Part shown: piece by piece, positions 12,211 to 22,988 of the stretch
How positions within the stretch are numbered: the first letter of the stretch is position 1
How the letters are laid out: the number at the start of each line of letters is the position of its first letter
Assembly: GCF_963855985.1 (NCBI RefSeq)
Contig: NC_087119.1
Span: 7,108,001-7,172,000, forward strand
DNA length: 64,000 nucleotides
Direction: 5' to 3'
Source: Ostrinia nubilalis
Taxonomy: Eukaryota; Arthropoda; Insecta; Lepidoptera; Crambidae
The notes under the pieces: model-generated
What the model was told of the DNA's origin: nothing
Database searches by the model: none
Seen by the model: only the letters and a program-made list of their open reading frames with translations
Made by a program: the position numbers and the translations under genes

Positions 12211-13964
12211 ATTTTTTAGGCATGTATTTAAATTATCTTTTTAAATTAGCAAAAACTAAATGGTCATCTATTTTAATGATTGATCCTCTTTCTTTGAGAC
12301 ATAAAATAAACGAAATCGATCGATATTTTAACCTCTTTTGAACTACGCAAAAAAAAATTGAGATGTAAAAATTATATCTGATCGTTACTTGTTGGTCCTC
12401 AAAAATAAAAGAAATGAGCACCAAATATTCAATATTGTGATACTTTTTTAAATAATTCGATTTGTATAAATTATTTTTTGTCTTTATCAAATAATCTTCA
12501 AAATAATTATGTTATGGTACTTATTTTTATTAAGTTGTAGTCAAAAGATGGAAACTATTTAAAGGCACTTGATATTCAAAGATTTTTTTAATTAAAAAAG
12601 CATACTTAACACGTTCACACTGCGTTATCGGGTCGAATTGACCTTAGGTGCTGGATGCGTTGGTGTGGGATGGATATGTTACGGCTAAAGATAGGTGTGA
12701 GCATAAACTTAAGATTAGCCGGCTAAACTTAAGTTTATCTTCGACGATGTGTTAATGTTAGTTTCTTCTATCTTTAGCCGGCTAAACTTAAGTGTAACCG
12801 CAGGCCCTTGGCTAAAAATGTAGAAGGAAATGGAAAAGGAAACAATGTAATAATGTTTACTATTAATGACACGAAAACTTTATTAAAAAATAATGGGACA
12901 ATATTATTTGATCCTCTAAAAACTAATTGATCATTTTTGTATGTGCACTTTTAAAAATAAATGATGTATTTTATTATATTTTATCTTTATATTAATTATT
13001 GGGTCTATATTAGTTGATCTACGGATAAATTATGAATGATCTTCATTTAAGGTAACATAATATTTATGATTAACATACTCTTTTAATATTTGGTAAACAA
13101 AAATAATATTTGATCCTCTTTTTTAGTAATTGATCTTTAATTTTGTTAATTTGATGATTTTTATATCAAGTTTGCCTTTTAATATTGATCACCTAATAAA
13201 TACATTTCGATCTATGTATAACTTAACTTTAAAATATATTTGATCTAACTAAAAATATTATTGGTTAATATTTTTAATTAAAAAATATCTTTTAATTTAC
13301 GCGGTACTTTGTGGTTGAGTGACAATCGTCCGTCATTGGTACTGAGTTGGCCAAGGGCTTAGCGGCCAATAAGCAAGCAGAAAAAAAAAAAGAATGGTAC
13401 ATTGCCATGTTTATTTAAATTACAAGCTTTGCTTAGTTTGGGACTAGAGGCGCTATGTAAAATAATTTCTTACTTCTGTCATCCCTGAACCCGACATCAT
13501 AATTTTTACCTCTTTATTTTTTTTTCAAATCGCAAGGTTGATTTTCTCTTAGTATACCGATCTCGACCGTGATCAGTGACCATAAAGTCATCTGTCAACG
13601 GGTCGATTAGACACGATAAAAGCACTAAACGATATTTGTTTACTTTTAGTGCGACATCGGGTCGTAAGGACCTGATAAGTTTTTTTTTCCAAATATTTAC
13701 TGTGTTTGACGAAACAATTGCAAAACAATAATATGTATCTTTCGTACTACTGAAAAGACCGAATATATCCATCCCGCACCAACGCATCCAGCACCTAAGG
13801 TCAATTCGACCCGATAACGCAGTGTGAACGTGTTAAGTATGCTTTTTTAATAAAAAATAAATCTTTGAACATCAAGTGCCTTTAAATAGTTTCCATCCTT
13901 TGACTACAACTTAATAAAAATAAGTACCATAACATCATTATTTTGAAGATTATTTGATATAGAC
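12211..13964. mobile_element. AT-rich inverted-repeat element, left part
   Basis: 12490-12685 is inverted at 13766-13964, and 12211-12490 is inverted at 20992-21217, beyond the BEL element. Together they form terminal inverted repeats of roughly 0.46 kb around a core at 12686-13765; BEL has cut the right arm. The core holds a nested palindrome of ACTTAAG/TTAGCCGGCTAA motifs (12690-12790) and a run of paired GATC sites (12910-13245). No ORF of note; a 93-codon frame at 13506-13787 is not convincing. Confidence 0.7.
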
Positions 13965-14199
13965 TGTTAGGGTCTTACTAGACGTTAGATATAAATTAAA
14001 GGCGGACTGTATTTCATAGGTGTAATGATTATAAATATATCGCTAGTTCGCGCCTACGTGGGAGGGCCGCGTCTGACACCGGTGACGGTCGTGAGGCTGA
14101 GTGGGCGTCGGGCACGTACGGAGTGTGCCGGCGCCTCGCGCGGAGCCGATGATGGCCGATCGATCTCGATGAAGCCCGAGGACTCGAGAAGCGCCAACA
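13965..14199 (-). repeat. BEL/Pao LTR (3' LTR of the minus-strand element)
   Basis: 235 bp from TGTTAGGGTC to GCGCCAACA, apparently identical in every base to 20757-20991. It has the usual TG...CA ends. A purine-rich stretch reading CCCGGGGAGTA on the minus strand lies just inside (14200-14210) and is a candidate polypurine tract. Confidence 0.9.
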
Positions 14200-14227
14200 T
14201 ACTCCCCGGGTTGAAGAGTCATCTTCT

Positions 14228-15541
14228 TCAATGAAGTGGAAGCGGGCAGATGCAGTTGAAGGCTCGACGTATGGTCCCCCTCTTGGTCTTCAATTCGGCC
14301 ACCCTGGTGATGCCATCCACGCCTGGATAGGTCTTCACGACCCGCCCTAGTGACCAGAGCAGTGGCGGGGTCTTCTCCTTGATGAGCACCAGCTGTCCAG
14401 GCTTGACCTCGCCTGTGGATGCCAACCATTTCGTCTTGGTCTGTAGCAGAGAGACATACTCGTTATGAAACCGTCGCCAGAAGTGTTGCTGAACGTGTTG
14501 GATGCGTTTCCATCGATCCAGACGGGTGATAGTGACGTCAGCCACATGAGGGTGAGGTACAGTCAGCAATGGTCGCCCAATTAGGAAATGGGAAGGTGTA
14601 AGAGCCGAAAAATCGTTAGGGTCAGAAGAAAGAGAGGTAAGAGGTCGTGAATTGAGGACGGCCTCGATTTTACAAAGGCAAGTTGTCATTTCCTCGAATG
14701 TGAAATGAGTGAGATGCAATAATCTTTTTAAATGATGCTTACATGATTTGACTGCAGCTTCGGCCAATGAATTAAAATGGGGTGTGTAGGGAGGAGTAAA
14801 AATAAATTCAATGCCTTCCTGGGCTATATGAGATGCAAGATTATTACTCGAAAGGAACCTTTGAAGATCATTCGATGCACCGACAAAGTTAGTGCCATTA
14901 TCGGACGTGATGCTTTGAGGCTTGCCTCGCCGCGCCACGAACCGATTCAGAGCAGCCATGTAAGCTTCGGTGGTGAGGTCCGTAACAAGCTCCAAATGTA
15001 CAGCCTTCACTGCAGAACAAACAAAAATGCACAGATAAGATTTCAACAACTTACAACCACGTCCCTTTCGATCGGCTATCAAAACTGGGCCAGCATAGTC
15101 AACATTACAGTTTTGAAATGGAAAATCTAATTGTGTTCTATTAAGAGGTAGCTGTCCCATTACAGGTTGTACATTTTGAGCTCTATGTCTGTAACAAATT
15201 ACACATTTGTTAACAACATGCTTTGAAAGATTTCTGCCTTTAAGAGGCCAATAGGTTTGGCGAACGCTAGCCAAAAGTAATTGAGGGCCGGCATGTAAAA
15301 GTTTTATATGTTGCATTTGAAAGATAAGTTTAGTGATGTAATGAGAGCCACATAATAAGATTGGATGTTTTAAATTATAGTCGTAGGGGGAATTATCAAG
15401 CCTCCCGCCTACGCGAATAAGACCATTGTTATCTAAAAATGGTGATAATGGAATTAATTTATTTTTGTGTGGCAATGTCTTCTTGGACTGTAATAATTTG
15501 TATTCGTTAGGAAACATTTGAAGTTGAGCACAATGTAAAAT
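14228..15541 (-). pseudogene. BEL/Pao integrase, severed from pol
   Basis: The open frame (about 430 codons from the ATG at 15517, and open back to the insertion at 15541) carries the integrase part of a BEL polyprotein. Visible are an H-H-C-C zinc-binding region (HAGPQLLLASVRQTYW ... CVICYRH), the catalytic core with DYAGP, SDNGTNFVGA and the glutamate in the AEAAVKS segment, and a C-terminal DUF5641-like tail (GQLVLIKEKTPPLLWSLGRV). The core D, D and E residues are all present. The frame is cut off from the upstream polyprotein by the inserted repeat, so translation as part of Gag-Pol is not expected. Confidence 0.9.
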
Positions 15542-16333
15542 TGAGAATGTTACTAGGTATGCAAAATCACTTGAAACCTATGTTACAGTTAAGCTTTTAC
15601 ATTTACAAATACATTAGTTTTTATTTCATTCAAAAATACCCAGTAGTTATGATTTTATAGGCATTCAAAGTTCGCTTAAATAATGAGTCCCGCCGACGGT
15701 CACGTGACCCCGTGTGACGTACATTCACAGCGTCCGCTCACTAGAAAACGGATATAAACATACTTAAATAATTTTTTTTTGTAAATACAAACTTATTATA
15801 CATATTAACACCCAGACCCATCACAGAAATTAAAATTGAACCAAACCCAAACTTGATGCGATTGTGTCGTTTTATTGCGAATTACCTTCCAGCTCCATCA
15901 TTAGACCCCGATTACTATATAGAATTAAAATACTCATCAATACAAAACGAACGAGCCCAAACTCGATGCATTTAAGTCGTTTTATTATAGAGTTCCTATG
16001 GCCACCTTCCAGCTCCATCATCAGATCAGCTCCATGTCATCATAATATTGCATGGTCATCCAAATCACATGTGTTTGCGAAATTTCAGCTTAATCGGTTG
16101 CCTGGAAGTGGGTCTTAATTCAGTTTGCAAGATTCCACCCATACAAATATGAGCCAGTCGTTGTAATATGACGTCACGCGCATAAAATGGCGGGCCGGCC
16201 GCCGCCCGCACTTTTAAAATTCAATATCTTGGAAACTAATTGACGTATCGAAATAATTATTTCACGTGTATTTTTTATTTTTAACAGAGAATACAGAAAG
16301 CTAAAAAACAAAATTAGTGAACATTCTTCATTA
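15541..16333. mobile_element. 0.79-kb dispersed repeat inserted in BEL pol
   Basis: 793 bp with imperfect terminal inverted repeats around GAGAATGTTACTA and GAAGAATGTTCACTA. A 796-bp copy in the opposite orientation lies at 49928-50723, and shared sequence stops at the same points in both, which defines the ends. No clear target duplication. The interior has a partial internal duplication built on CCTTCCAGCTCCATCATCAG. No coding capacity recognised. Its insertion after the BEL copy formed, or its carriage by it, makes it among the youngest events here. Confidence 0.85.
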
Positions 16334-19300
16334 AGTCATGAGAACTTTTTATTTCAAATAAAGAGAGATTGCCACACCTTTTATTATTTATGTTTTTAAG
16401 GTTATGAACAAATCTACACAAATAGGCTACAACTCGCTGTAACTTAGTAAAGCTTGAGTATTGCGATATTAAAGATTGAATAATTGTTATGTCAATGTTA
16501 TTGGTTAAGAAAGCGCTACTACGACTACAAGCATTATCTACAGCATCACTACTGCTAATGATGTGAGAAGCTACTTCAGGTAGATCACGCTTCACGACAT
16601 TAGGCATGACGGGCCATTCATTTTCACTCTGTGTTAAAAATGAAGGTCCAGACCACCATAGACGGGTGTCGCCAATGACGTCAGCTCTTAGGCCCCGTGA
16701 AACGAGATCTGCCGGGTTGTCCTTTGACGGCACGTAGCTCCAGGTATGACCACAAGTACTCTCCTGAATTTCGTTGACTCTATTTCGCACAAAGGGTTTT
16801 AATTGAGTAGATGGAGTTGACAGCCAACCTAAAACTATTGTGGAGTCACACCAAAATCTACATTTGTCTATGTGCAAAGTAAGCGAGTTAACTACTTTTG
16901 TACACAGTCTTGCACCTAACAACGCACCACAGAGTTCAAGTCTAGGTATGGTGGTGGGTTTTATGGGAGCTATGCGGTTTCTAGACGCCACAAGTTGAAC
17001 ATGCACCGAGTTTGAGCCAGGGTTGTAAGATCGAATGTACAGGCAAGCTCCATAGGCCTTCTCGGATGCATCTGTGAAAACATGGACCTCGTAAATAGAC
17101 GATTCCTCACAGGAAATCCAGCGTGGGATGTTAAGCTTGTTAAGAAAAGATAAAGTACTTTCAAACAAAAACCATAAGTCCCTAATTTCAAGTGAAACCG
17201 TGTCATCCCAATCGTACTTTTCTAGCCACAAACGTTGCATAATGATTTTTGCTTCGACGACACATGGTCCCACAAGTCCCAGGGGATCAAAAATTTGGCT
17301 TATTACCGAAAGAATGTGACGTTTTGTTATAATTTTAGAATGTTCTATATGAATTGAAAAGGTTAAGTTGTCTGTATTACAAATCCAATGAAGACCTAAA
17401 GTTTTAGACTGACAGTTGCCTTGGCCCTGCTCTGAAAAGTCAATAGAATTATTTGGCTCACCAGAATGCGCGCCACTAATTTGAGACAAAATTTCGGGAG
17501 AATTTGATTTCCATTTACGTAGATGAAGTTGGGCTGAAGACAGTACCGATGCTACTTGTTTAGCAACATCGATAGTTTCTGAAATTGAACTAGCAGAATG
17601 GAGGAAGTCATCTACGTAAAAATCACGTTGTATAGCGGATTTAACGTGACTGTCTTCTAAATTGTCCGCGAGGCTCACTAGACATTTGGTGGCCAAATAT
17701 GGCGAAGAAGCAGTACCATAAGTTACTGTATTTAAAGTGTAGGTTTTAAGAGGTTCCTTTGTGTCGAACCGAAATATGATTTTTTGTAAGGGTCGTTGGA
17801 TGGGATTTAATTCTATCGCTCTGTACATTTTCTCTACGTCGCCCGAAATCACGTACCTATGTTGGCGAAAGCGTATTAAAATGGAGAATAGATCATCCTG
17901 AACGACAGGCCCTACCATTTGGAGGTCATTAAGAGACACTCCTGAAGAAGTGGGAGCTGAAGCGTCGAAAACTACGCGAAGCTTAGTAGTGGAACTAGAC
18001 TCCCTAATAACGCCGTGATGTGGAATAAAATAATTTCCCTTAGAGCTGTTAGGCATAGAGGCGCAATCATTGTCTAATGTCATGTGACCTAGTGATTCAT
18101 ACTCGTGCATGAATTCAAAATATCGATCTCTGAAGATGGGATCGCGGTGAAAACGTCGTTCTAACGACAAGAACCTACATTTAGCGTTTTCGTAAGAGAG
18201 TCCCAGTAAACTTGGATCTTGTTTCAGTGGCATAGAGACGACAAAACGACCGTCGTCCTTGCGGAAGGTTGTCTCAAAAAAATGTTTCTCACATGCTCTT
18301 TCTTCTAAAGATTGTGAGTGATTAGGTGAGACATGATCAAGTTCCCAAAATTGAGATAGGTCAGGAGTAGGGGCTAAACTTGTGTGGTTACAGGACTGAA
18401 AAATAGTGCTATTCTTTTGGCATGATACGCTTCCTGAAACCAACCAGCCAAACTTTGTTTCACACAATTTGGGGAGATTTTTACCTAAATCAATGAAATT
18501 GGAACCTAAGACATTCCAAAAGACTTCCGCGCCTACCAGGATGTCGATGACCGACGGAATATTGAAATTCGGGTCAGCTAACTGAAGACCTGGGGGGATA
18601 GGTACGTGATTTATGTTCACGAAAGAAGAGGGTAGAACATTAGAGATCTCAGGCAAGACATGACACACTATATCTAGATTGTAGGCACAGCATAAAGACT
18701 CGATTGTGAGGTTACAAGACTGTGTACTTGAAGAGATATGGTTGTTAATACCTGTGACCTTTGTTCTCGTGCCGCATCGTGACAAACCCAACTTGTCACA
18801 CAAGCGTTGCGTTACGAAGTTGGCTGTACTACCGTTGTCCAGTAGTAGCCGGGCAGTGTACTTCTCGCCCGAAGTGTTCAAGACGTTCACCAATGTTGTG
18901 GACAGTAAAACATGGGAAGAAGTAGCAATCTGCAAGGAAGTAGCTGCGGAGGTAACATTGTCAATAGCAGAAGGCAAAGGATTAATAAAAGGTACTAAAT
19001 TTTGTGATTCCAAATGTAAAAGAGTGTTGTGTTTAGTTTTACAATATTTGCAATGAGTGAGCTTGCATTGCTTAGCAAAATGACCAGGGCGTAAGCAGTT
19101 AAGACAAACTTTAAAATCCTTTGCTTTTTGTATACGGTTCTCAATAGACAAAGCTCTAAAAGATTCACACGAAAATAGTAAATGGCGTTGGGAGCAAAGC
19201 GGACAAGTTAAAAAGTTTTGTTTACTATTATTATAACTGTTATTATTATTTGATTTTTTATTTTGTTGTGTTTGTTTATTTAAGTTTGTATGATCATTAT

Positions 19301-20240
19301 TTAAGGCAACCAATATATTATTATTAGATGAGTTATGATTTGTTTCAATTGATTCCAATAAGTCCGCTTTCCTTCCTATAAAAGTACAAAATTGATGTAA
19401 AGTGGGTTCAATAGACAACTCATTGCGATACTCTTCCCAGTGGCGACTTGTTGTTATGTCCAACTTTTTAGCCAATATAAAAATAAGAAGAGTATGCCAA
19501 TGTTCAGTAGGTTGTTTTAATGTTGTAAGAGCTCTAATGTTTTTATTGATTACATCAACTAAGTTTCTAAGAGAAGTACTGGACTCCCTCAATACGGGCT
19601 CAACATCAAATATTGCCTGCAAATGATTGTCTATAAGAAGGCGATTGTTATTAAAACGTTCGCATAATAAGTCCCATGCCACATTGTAGTTATCGCCGGT
19701 AAAATCAATATTTTTTATAATTAAGGCTGCATTTCCTTGGAGTGAAGCTCGCAAATAATGAAATTTGTTAATATTGTCTATGCTATTATTATCATGAATT
19801 AACGAAATAAATGTGTCTCTAAACTCGAGCCAGTATTGATAGTTCCCATCGAAGCTAGGTAGATTGATTTTGGGTAATCGAACAAAGTTATTATTGAATT
19901 GTGCATTAGTGTTATCGTGTTTGGAGTCTGATACGGAACCTTTGGAAGAAACCCCAAGCAGAGAGCGTGCGAGGGCCACCTGGCTGAAGTACTGGCGCTC
20001 GAAGTCCTCGCGCTCCTCGAGCAGGTCCTCGGGGTCCTCCTCGAGCATCTCGATCTCGCTCTGCAATGCATCGAATTCAGTGTACATAACATTGAATCTA
20101 CTAAAGCGTTCCTCGAGGTCTAAACGTTGCAATTCTGAAATTTTGGATCCAGTGTTTAATAAATTTAAATAATTGCTAAAGATTGTGAGCTTACACTTAT
20201 AAGTGCTTCGTTTTTTAAGTAAAGATTTTATGTCAGCCAT
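16314..20240 (-). CDS. BEL/Pao Gag-Pol, interrupted before integrase
   Basis: An open frame of about 1308 codons. I place the start at the ATG at 20240 (CAAAATGG context); the frame is open upstream only through a GTG. Rough residue positions counted from the upstream GTG: coiled, acidic gag N-terminus to 110; DUF1759-type gag around 136-320; two cysteine-rich knuckles (CPLCSQRHLLFSC near 350, CLNCLRPGHFAKQC near 389); retropepsin-like LLLDNGS near 473; reverse transcriptase from about 763 with YVDD near 882; RNase H with FTDAS near 1060. The last few residues and the stop come from the inserted repeat. Odd point: the protease motif reads DNG where retropepsins normally have DSG or DTG. No internal stop or frameshift seen. 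Confidence 0.93.
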   Translation of the reverse strand: MADIKSLLKKRSTYKCKLTIFSNYLNLLNTGSKISELQRLDLEERFSRFNVMYTEFDALQSEIEMLEEDPEDLLEEREDFERQYFSQVALARSLLGVSSKGSVSDSKHDNTNAQFNNNFVRLPKINLPSFDGNYQYWLEFRDTFISLIHDNNSIDNINKFHYLRASLQGNAALIIKNIDFTGDNYNVAWDLLCERFNNNRLLIDNHLQAIFDVEPVLRESSTSLRNLVDVINKNIRALTTLKQPTEHWHTLLIFILAKKLDITTSRHWEEYRNELSIEPTLHQFCTFIGRKADLLESIETNHNSSNNNILVALNNDHTNLNKQTQQNKKSNNNNSYNNSKQNFLTCPLCSQRHLLFSCESFRALSIENRIQKAKDFKVCLNCLRPGHFAKQCKLTHCKYCKTKHNTLLHLESQNLVPFINPLPSAIDNVTSAATSLQIATSSHVLLSTTLVNVLNTSGEKYTARLLLDNGSTANFVTQRLCDKLGLSRCGTRTKVTGINNHISSSTQSCNLTIESLCCAYNLDIVCHVLPEISNVLPSSFVNINHVPIPPGLQLADPNFNIPSVIDILVGAEVFWNVLGSNFIDLGKNLPKLCETKFGWLVSGSVSCQKNSTIFQSCNHTSLAPTPDLSQFWELDHVSPNHSQSLEERACEKHFFETTFRKDDGRFVVSMPLKQDPSLLGLSYENAKCRFLSLERRFHRDPIFRDRYFEFMHEYESLGHMTLDNDCASMPNSSKGNYFIPHHGVIRESSSTTKLRVVFDASAPTSSGVSLNDLQMVGPVVQDDLFSILIRFRQHRYVISGDVEKMYRAIELNPIQRPLQKIIFRFDTKEPLKTYTLNTVTYGTASSPYLATKCLVSLADNLEDSHVKSAIQRDFYVDDFLHSASSISETIDVAKQVASVLSSAQLHLRKWKSNSPEILSQISGAHSGEPNNSIDFSEQGQGNCQSKTLGLHWICNTDNLTFSIHIEHSKIITKRHILSVISQIFDPLGLVGPCVVEAKIIMQRLWLEKYDWDDTVSLEIRDLWFLFESTLSFLNKLNIPRWISCEESSIYEVHVFTDASEKAYGACLYIRSYNPGSNSVHVQLVASRNRIAPIKPTTIPRLELCGALLGARLCTKVVNSLTLHIDKCRFWCDSTIVLGWLSTPSTQLKPFVRNRVNEIQESTCGHTWSYVPSKDNPADLVSRGLRADVIGDTRLWWSGPSFLTQSENEWPVMPNVVKRDLPEVASHIISSSDAVDNACSRSSAFLTNNIDITIIQSLISQYSSFTKLQRVVAYLCRFVHNLKNINNKRCGNLSLFEIKSSHDLMKNVH

Positions 20241-20740
20241 TTTGATTTGAGCAAGCACGTGTAAAGTTTAATGAAAGAAAAGGAAATTATGCGTAATAAA
20301 AGAAATGAATAGCGCGCAAACAGCTGATTGATGCAGTCAATGCAGTTTAGTGCGATTACGTAAGGAAGGCGGGTCCCGTTAGGGTTATTGACCGCGTGTA
20401 CGTAAACACGAGCTGGCAAAAAAATACGCAAAGAAAGAGACAGATAGTAGGTTTGCGGGCTGATAAAGTGAGAAGCAAGACGATGAATGAGAAAATATGA
20501 ATTAAGTTGGCAAATAGGAACAATTTTCGGCAAAGTTGAAAAAAAATAGACAAATAGGGAAGCGACTAATTGGAACGACTCACGCATGAACTGTATACTC
20601 CCCAACAAAAGGTGACATCAGCTCCAGGATCCTCTTCCACGCGGCTAAGGTGACGACGGTTCCACGTTGTTCCGGTCAAAGTCCACGACGAACGGTGACA
20701 CGCAGTTGTACAGCGATCACTCAGGAACCAGACGAGTAGA

Positions 20741-20755
20741 CGGCTCGAAGGACCA
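20741..20755 (-). promoter_or_regulatory. BEL primer binding site, tRNA-Tyr type
   Basis: One base inside the 5' LTR, the plus strand reads CGGCTCGAAGGACCA. This is the 3' end of eukaryotic tRNA-Tyr as I remember it, including CCA, so the minus-strand element would pair with that tRNA to prime reverse transcription. Confidence 0.75.
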
Positions 20756-20756
20756 A

Positions 20757-20991
20757 TGTTAGGGTCTTACTAGACGTTAGATATAAATTAAAGGCGGACT
20801 GTATTTCATAGGTGTAATGATTATAAATATATCGCTAGTTCGCGCCTACGTGGGAGGGCCGCGTCTGACACCGGTGACGGTCGTGAGGCTGAGTGGGCGT
20901 CGGGCACGTACGGAGTGTGCCGGCGCCTCGCGCGGAGCCGATGATGGCCGATCGATCTCGATGAAGCCCGAGGACTCGAGAAGCGCCAACA
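20757..20991 (-). repeat. BEL/Pao LTR (5' LTR of the minus-strand element)
   Basis: 235 bp, apparently identical to 13965-14199. It should contain the promoter for the minus-strand gag-pol. A TATAA-like AT-rich stretch and the GC-rich GGCGCC block are visible, but I cannot place a start site. Confidence 0.9.
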
Positions 20992-22475
20992 GACAAAAAA
21001 TAATTTATACAAATCAGATAACAAACGATCAGATATAATTTTTACATCTCAATAATTTTTTGCGTAGTTCAAAAGAGATTAAAATATCGATCGATTTCAT
21101 TTATTTTATGTCTCAAAGAAAGAGGATCAATCATTAAAATAGATGACCATTTAGATTTTTTTAATTGCCGTTTTTGCTAATTTAAAAAGATCATTTAAAT
21201 ACATGCCAAAAATAATCACTTTCATTACACATACTTTTATGTACCTATGTAGGCATTCAAAATTACTATTATTATAATAACAAAATATTAATTACTTAAA
21301 AAAATATCTACCTCATCATTAAAATAAAATAATAAGGAACCATTTGGTCATTAGAAAATCTTCTGTAGGTATTTAAAATTACAAAATGCGCGTTGTCTCC
21401 CCACCGCCCCCTCAAGCCCTCTGCCCGTCTGGCGCGCCCTTCGAATACATTTTTAGCCGTTTTGTTTTGGCTAATGTGCACATTAGCCGACTAAAGATGG
21501 AATATCACGACGCAAACTAACATGTTATCGAACTTTAGCTGCTTCTCGAAGATAAACTTAAGTTTAGCCGGCTAATCTTAAGTTTATGTTCACACCTATC
21601 TTTAGCCGTAAAAGATATATTCGGTCTTTTCAGTAGTACGAAAGACAAATATTGTTTTGCAATTGTTTCGTCAAACACAGTAAATATTTGAAAAAAAAAA
21701 CTTATCAGATCCTTACGACCCGATGTCGCACTAAAAGTAAACAAATATCGTTTAGTGCTTTTATCGTGTCTAATCACTGATCACGGTCGAGATCGGTATA
21801 CTAAGAGAATATCAACCTTGCGATTTGAAAAAAATAAAGAGGTAAAAATTATGATGTCGGGTTCAGGGATGTCAGAAGTAAGAAATTATTTTACATAGCG
21901 CCTCTAGTCCCAAACTAAGCAAAGCTTGTAATTTATACAAACATGGCAATGTACCATTCTGCTTGCTTATTGGCCGCTAAGCCCTTGGCCAACTCAGTAA
22001 CCAATGACGGACGATTGTCACTCAACCACAAAGTACCGCGTACATTAAAAGATATTTTTTAATTAAAAATATTAACCAATAATATTTTTTGTTAGATCAA
22101 ATATATTTTAAAGTTAAGTTATACATAGATCGAAATGTATTTATTAGGTGATCAATATTAAAAGGCAAACTTGATATAAAAATCATCAAATTAACAAAAT
22201 TAAAGATCAATAACTAAAAAAGAGGATCAAATATTATTTTTGTTTACCAAAAATTAAAAGAGTATGTTAAACATAAATATTTATGTTTAACATACTCTTT
22301 TTATTAATGAAGATCATTCATAATTTATCCATAGATCAACTAATATAGACCCAATAATTAATACAAAGATAAAATATAATAAAAAACATCATTTATTTTT
22401 AAAAGTGCACATACAAAAAAGATCAATTAGTTTTTAGAGGATCAAATAATATTGTCCCTATTTTTTATTAAAAAA
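20992..22475. mobile_element. AT-rich inverted-repeat element, right part and inverted second core
   Basis: 20992-21217 is the detached right arm of the element that starts at 12211. 21480-22475 is an inverted copy of the core at 12686-13765, but with the palindromic ACTTAAG/TTAGCCGGCTAA block placed on the other side, so it is a rearranged second copy. It repeats the paired GATC sites. A 46-bp perfect palindrome (22256-22301, arms ending in ACATAAAT) is present here but not in the left copy. 21218-21479 is unmatched. Confidence 0.65.
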
Positions 22476-22988
22476 GGCACCTATCCTATGCTAAAAGGAT
22501 AGTTGCCTAATTTTTTTTGGGTATAGATGCCCTTTGGGCCATGTCCCATGCTCTTAGGGGCATCTATCCTAACCTGCTCTTTTTGTCACAAGTAGCAAGT
22601 AAGAAGAAAAAAAGAATGTAGTACGGCTAACCTTAGGAAAGTAATAAATAGGGTGCCCTTCTGATCGAATTACCTCTTTTCCCGACTTCGGGTGGATGTA
22701 CTTCGTACTATTTTTAATAAAAATATTAAATTTCATATTTAATTCATTTAATAACAAACAATCTTAAATAATAGCACTTGGCTTGTTTGATTTCAAAAAG
22801 CATTTGATCCTTAGAATTCAAAAACTGTATTAACGAGTCATCTATCCCTGCATCAGGCATCTATCCTTTGAAGAAATCATACAGTGATGAGTCTTCTATC
22901 CCCCACATTAGGCGTCTATCCCACTTTTTAGAGGTCAATTAAAATGGTATTTACTCAGAATCGGTATAACTTAAACTAAAATAATTAT
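22476..22988. repeat. Cluster of CTATCC subterminal motifs
   Basis: Eight occurrences of a GGCATCTATCC-like motif or its complement in about 450 bp, for example at 22482, 22559, 22857 and 22911, some forming short inverted pairs (AGGCACCTATCCT with AGGATAGTTGCCT). The same motif sits in both terminal inverted repeats of the 12.7-kb complex. No coding signal; the 62-codon frame at 22569-22757 is not supported. Confidence 0.6.

Larger units (their letters stand above)
13965..20991 (-). mobile_element. BEL/Pao LTR retrotransposon, 7.0 kb
   Basis: Two 235-bp LTRs flank a gag-pol reading frame on the minus strand. Order of domains is gag, CCHC knuckles, protease, reverse transcriptase, RNase H, integrase. 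The flanks share only GAC (possibly AGAC, overlapping the LTR end), a short target duplication for this group. The intact target can be read from the other arm of the host inverted repeat near 12470-12490. Apparently identical LTRs indicate a recent insertion. A 0.79-kb repeat (15541-16333) interrupts pol between RNase H and integrase, so this copy cannot make an uninterrupted polyprotein. Confidence 0.95.

Noticed and set aside
14043..14547. Minus-strand ORFs across the BEL LTR and integrase end
   Set aside because: They lie in other frames of the integrase or in the LTR and have no independent motif.
22569..22757. 62-codon ORF within the CTATCC motif cluster
   Set aside because: Short, lysine/isoleucine-rich as expected of AT-rich DNA, no motif.
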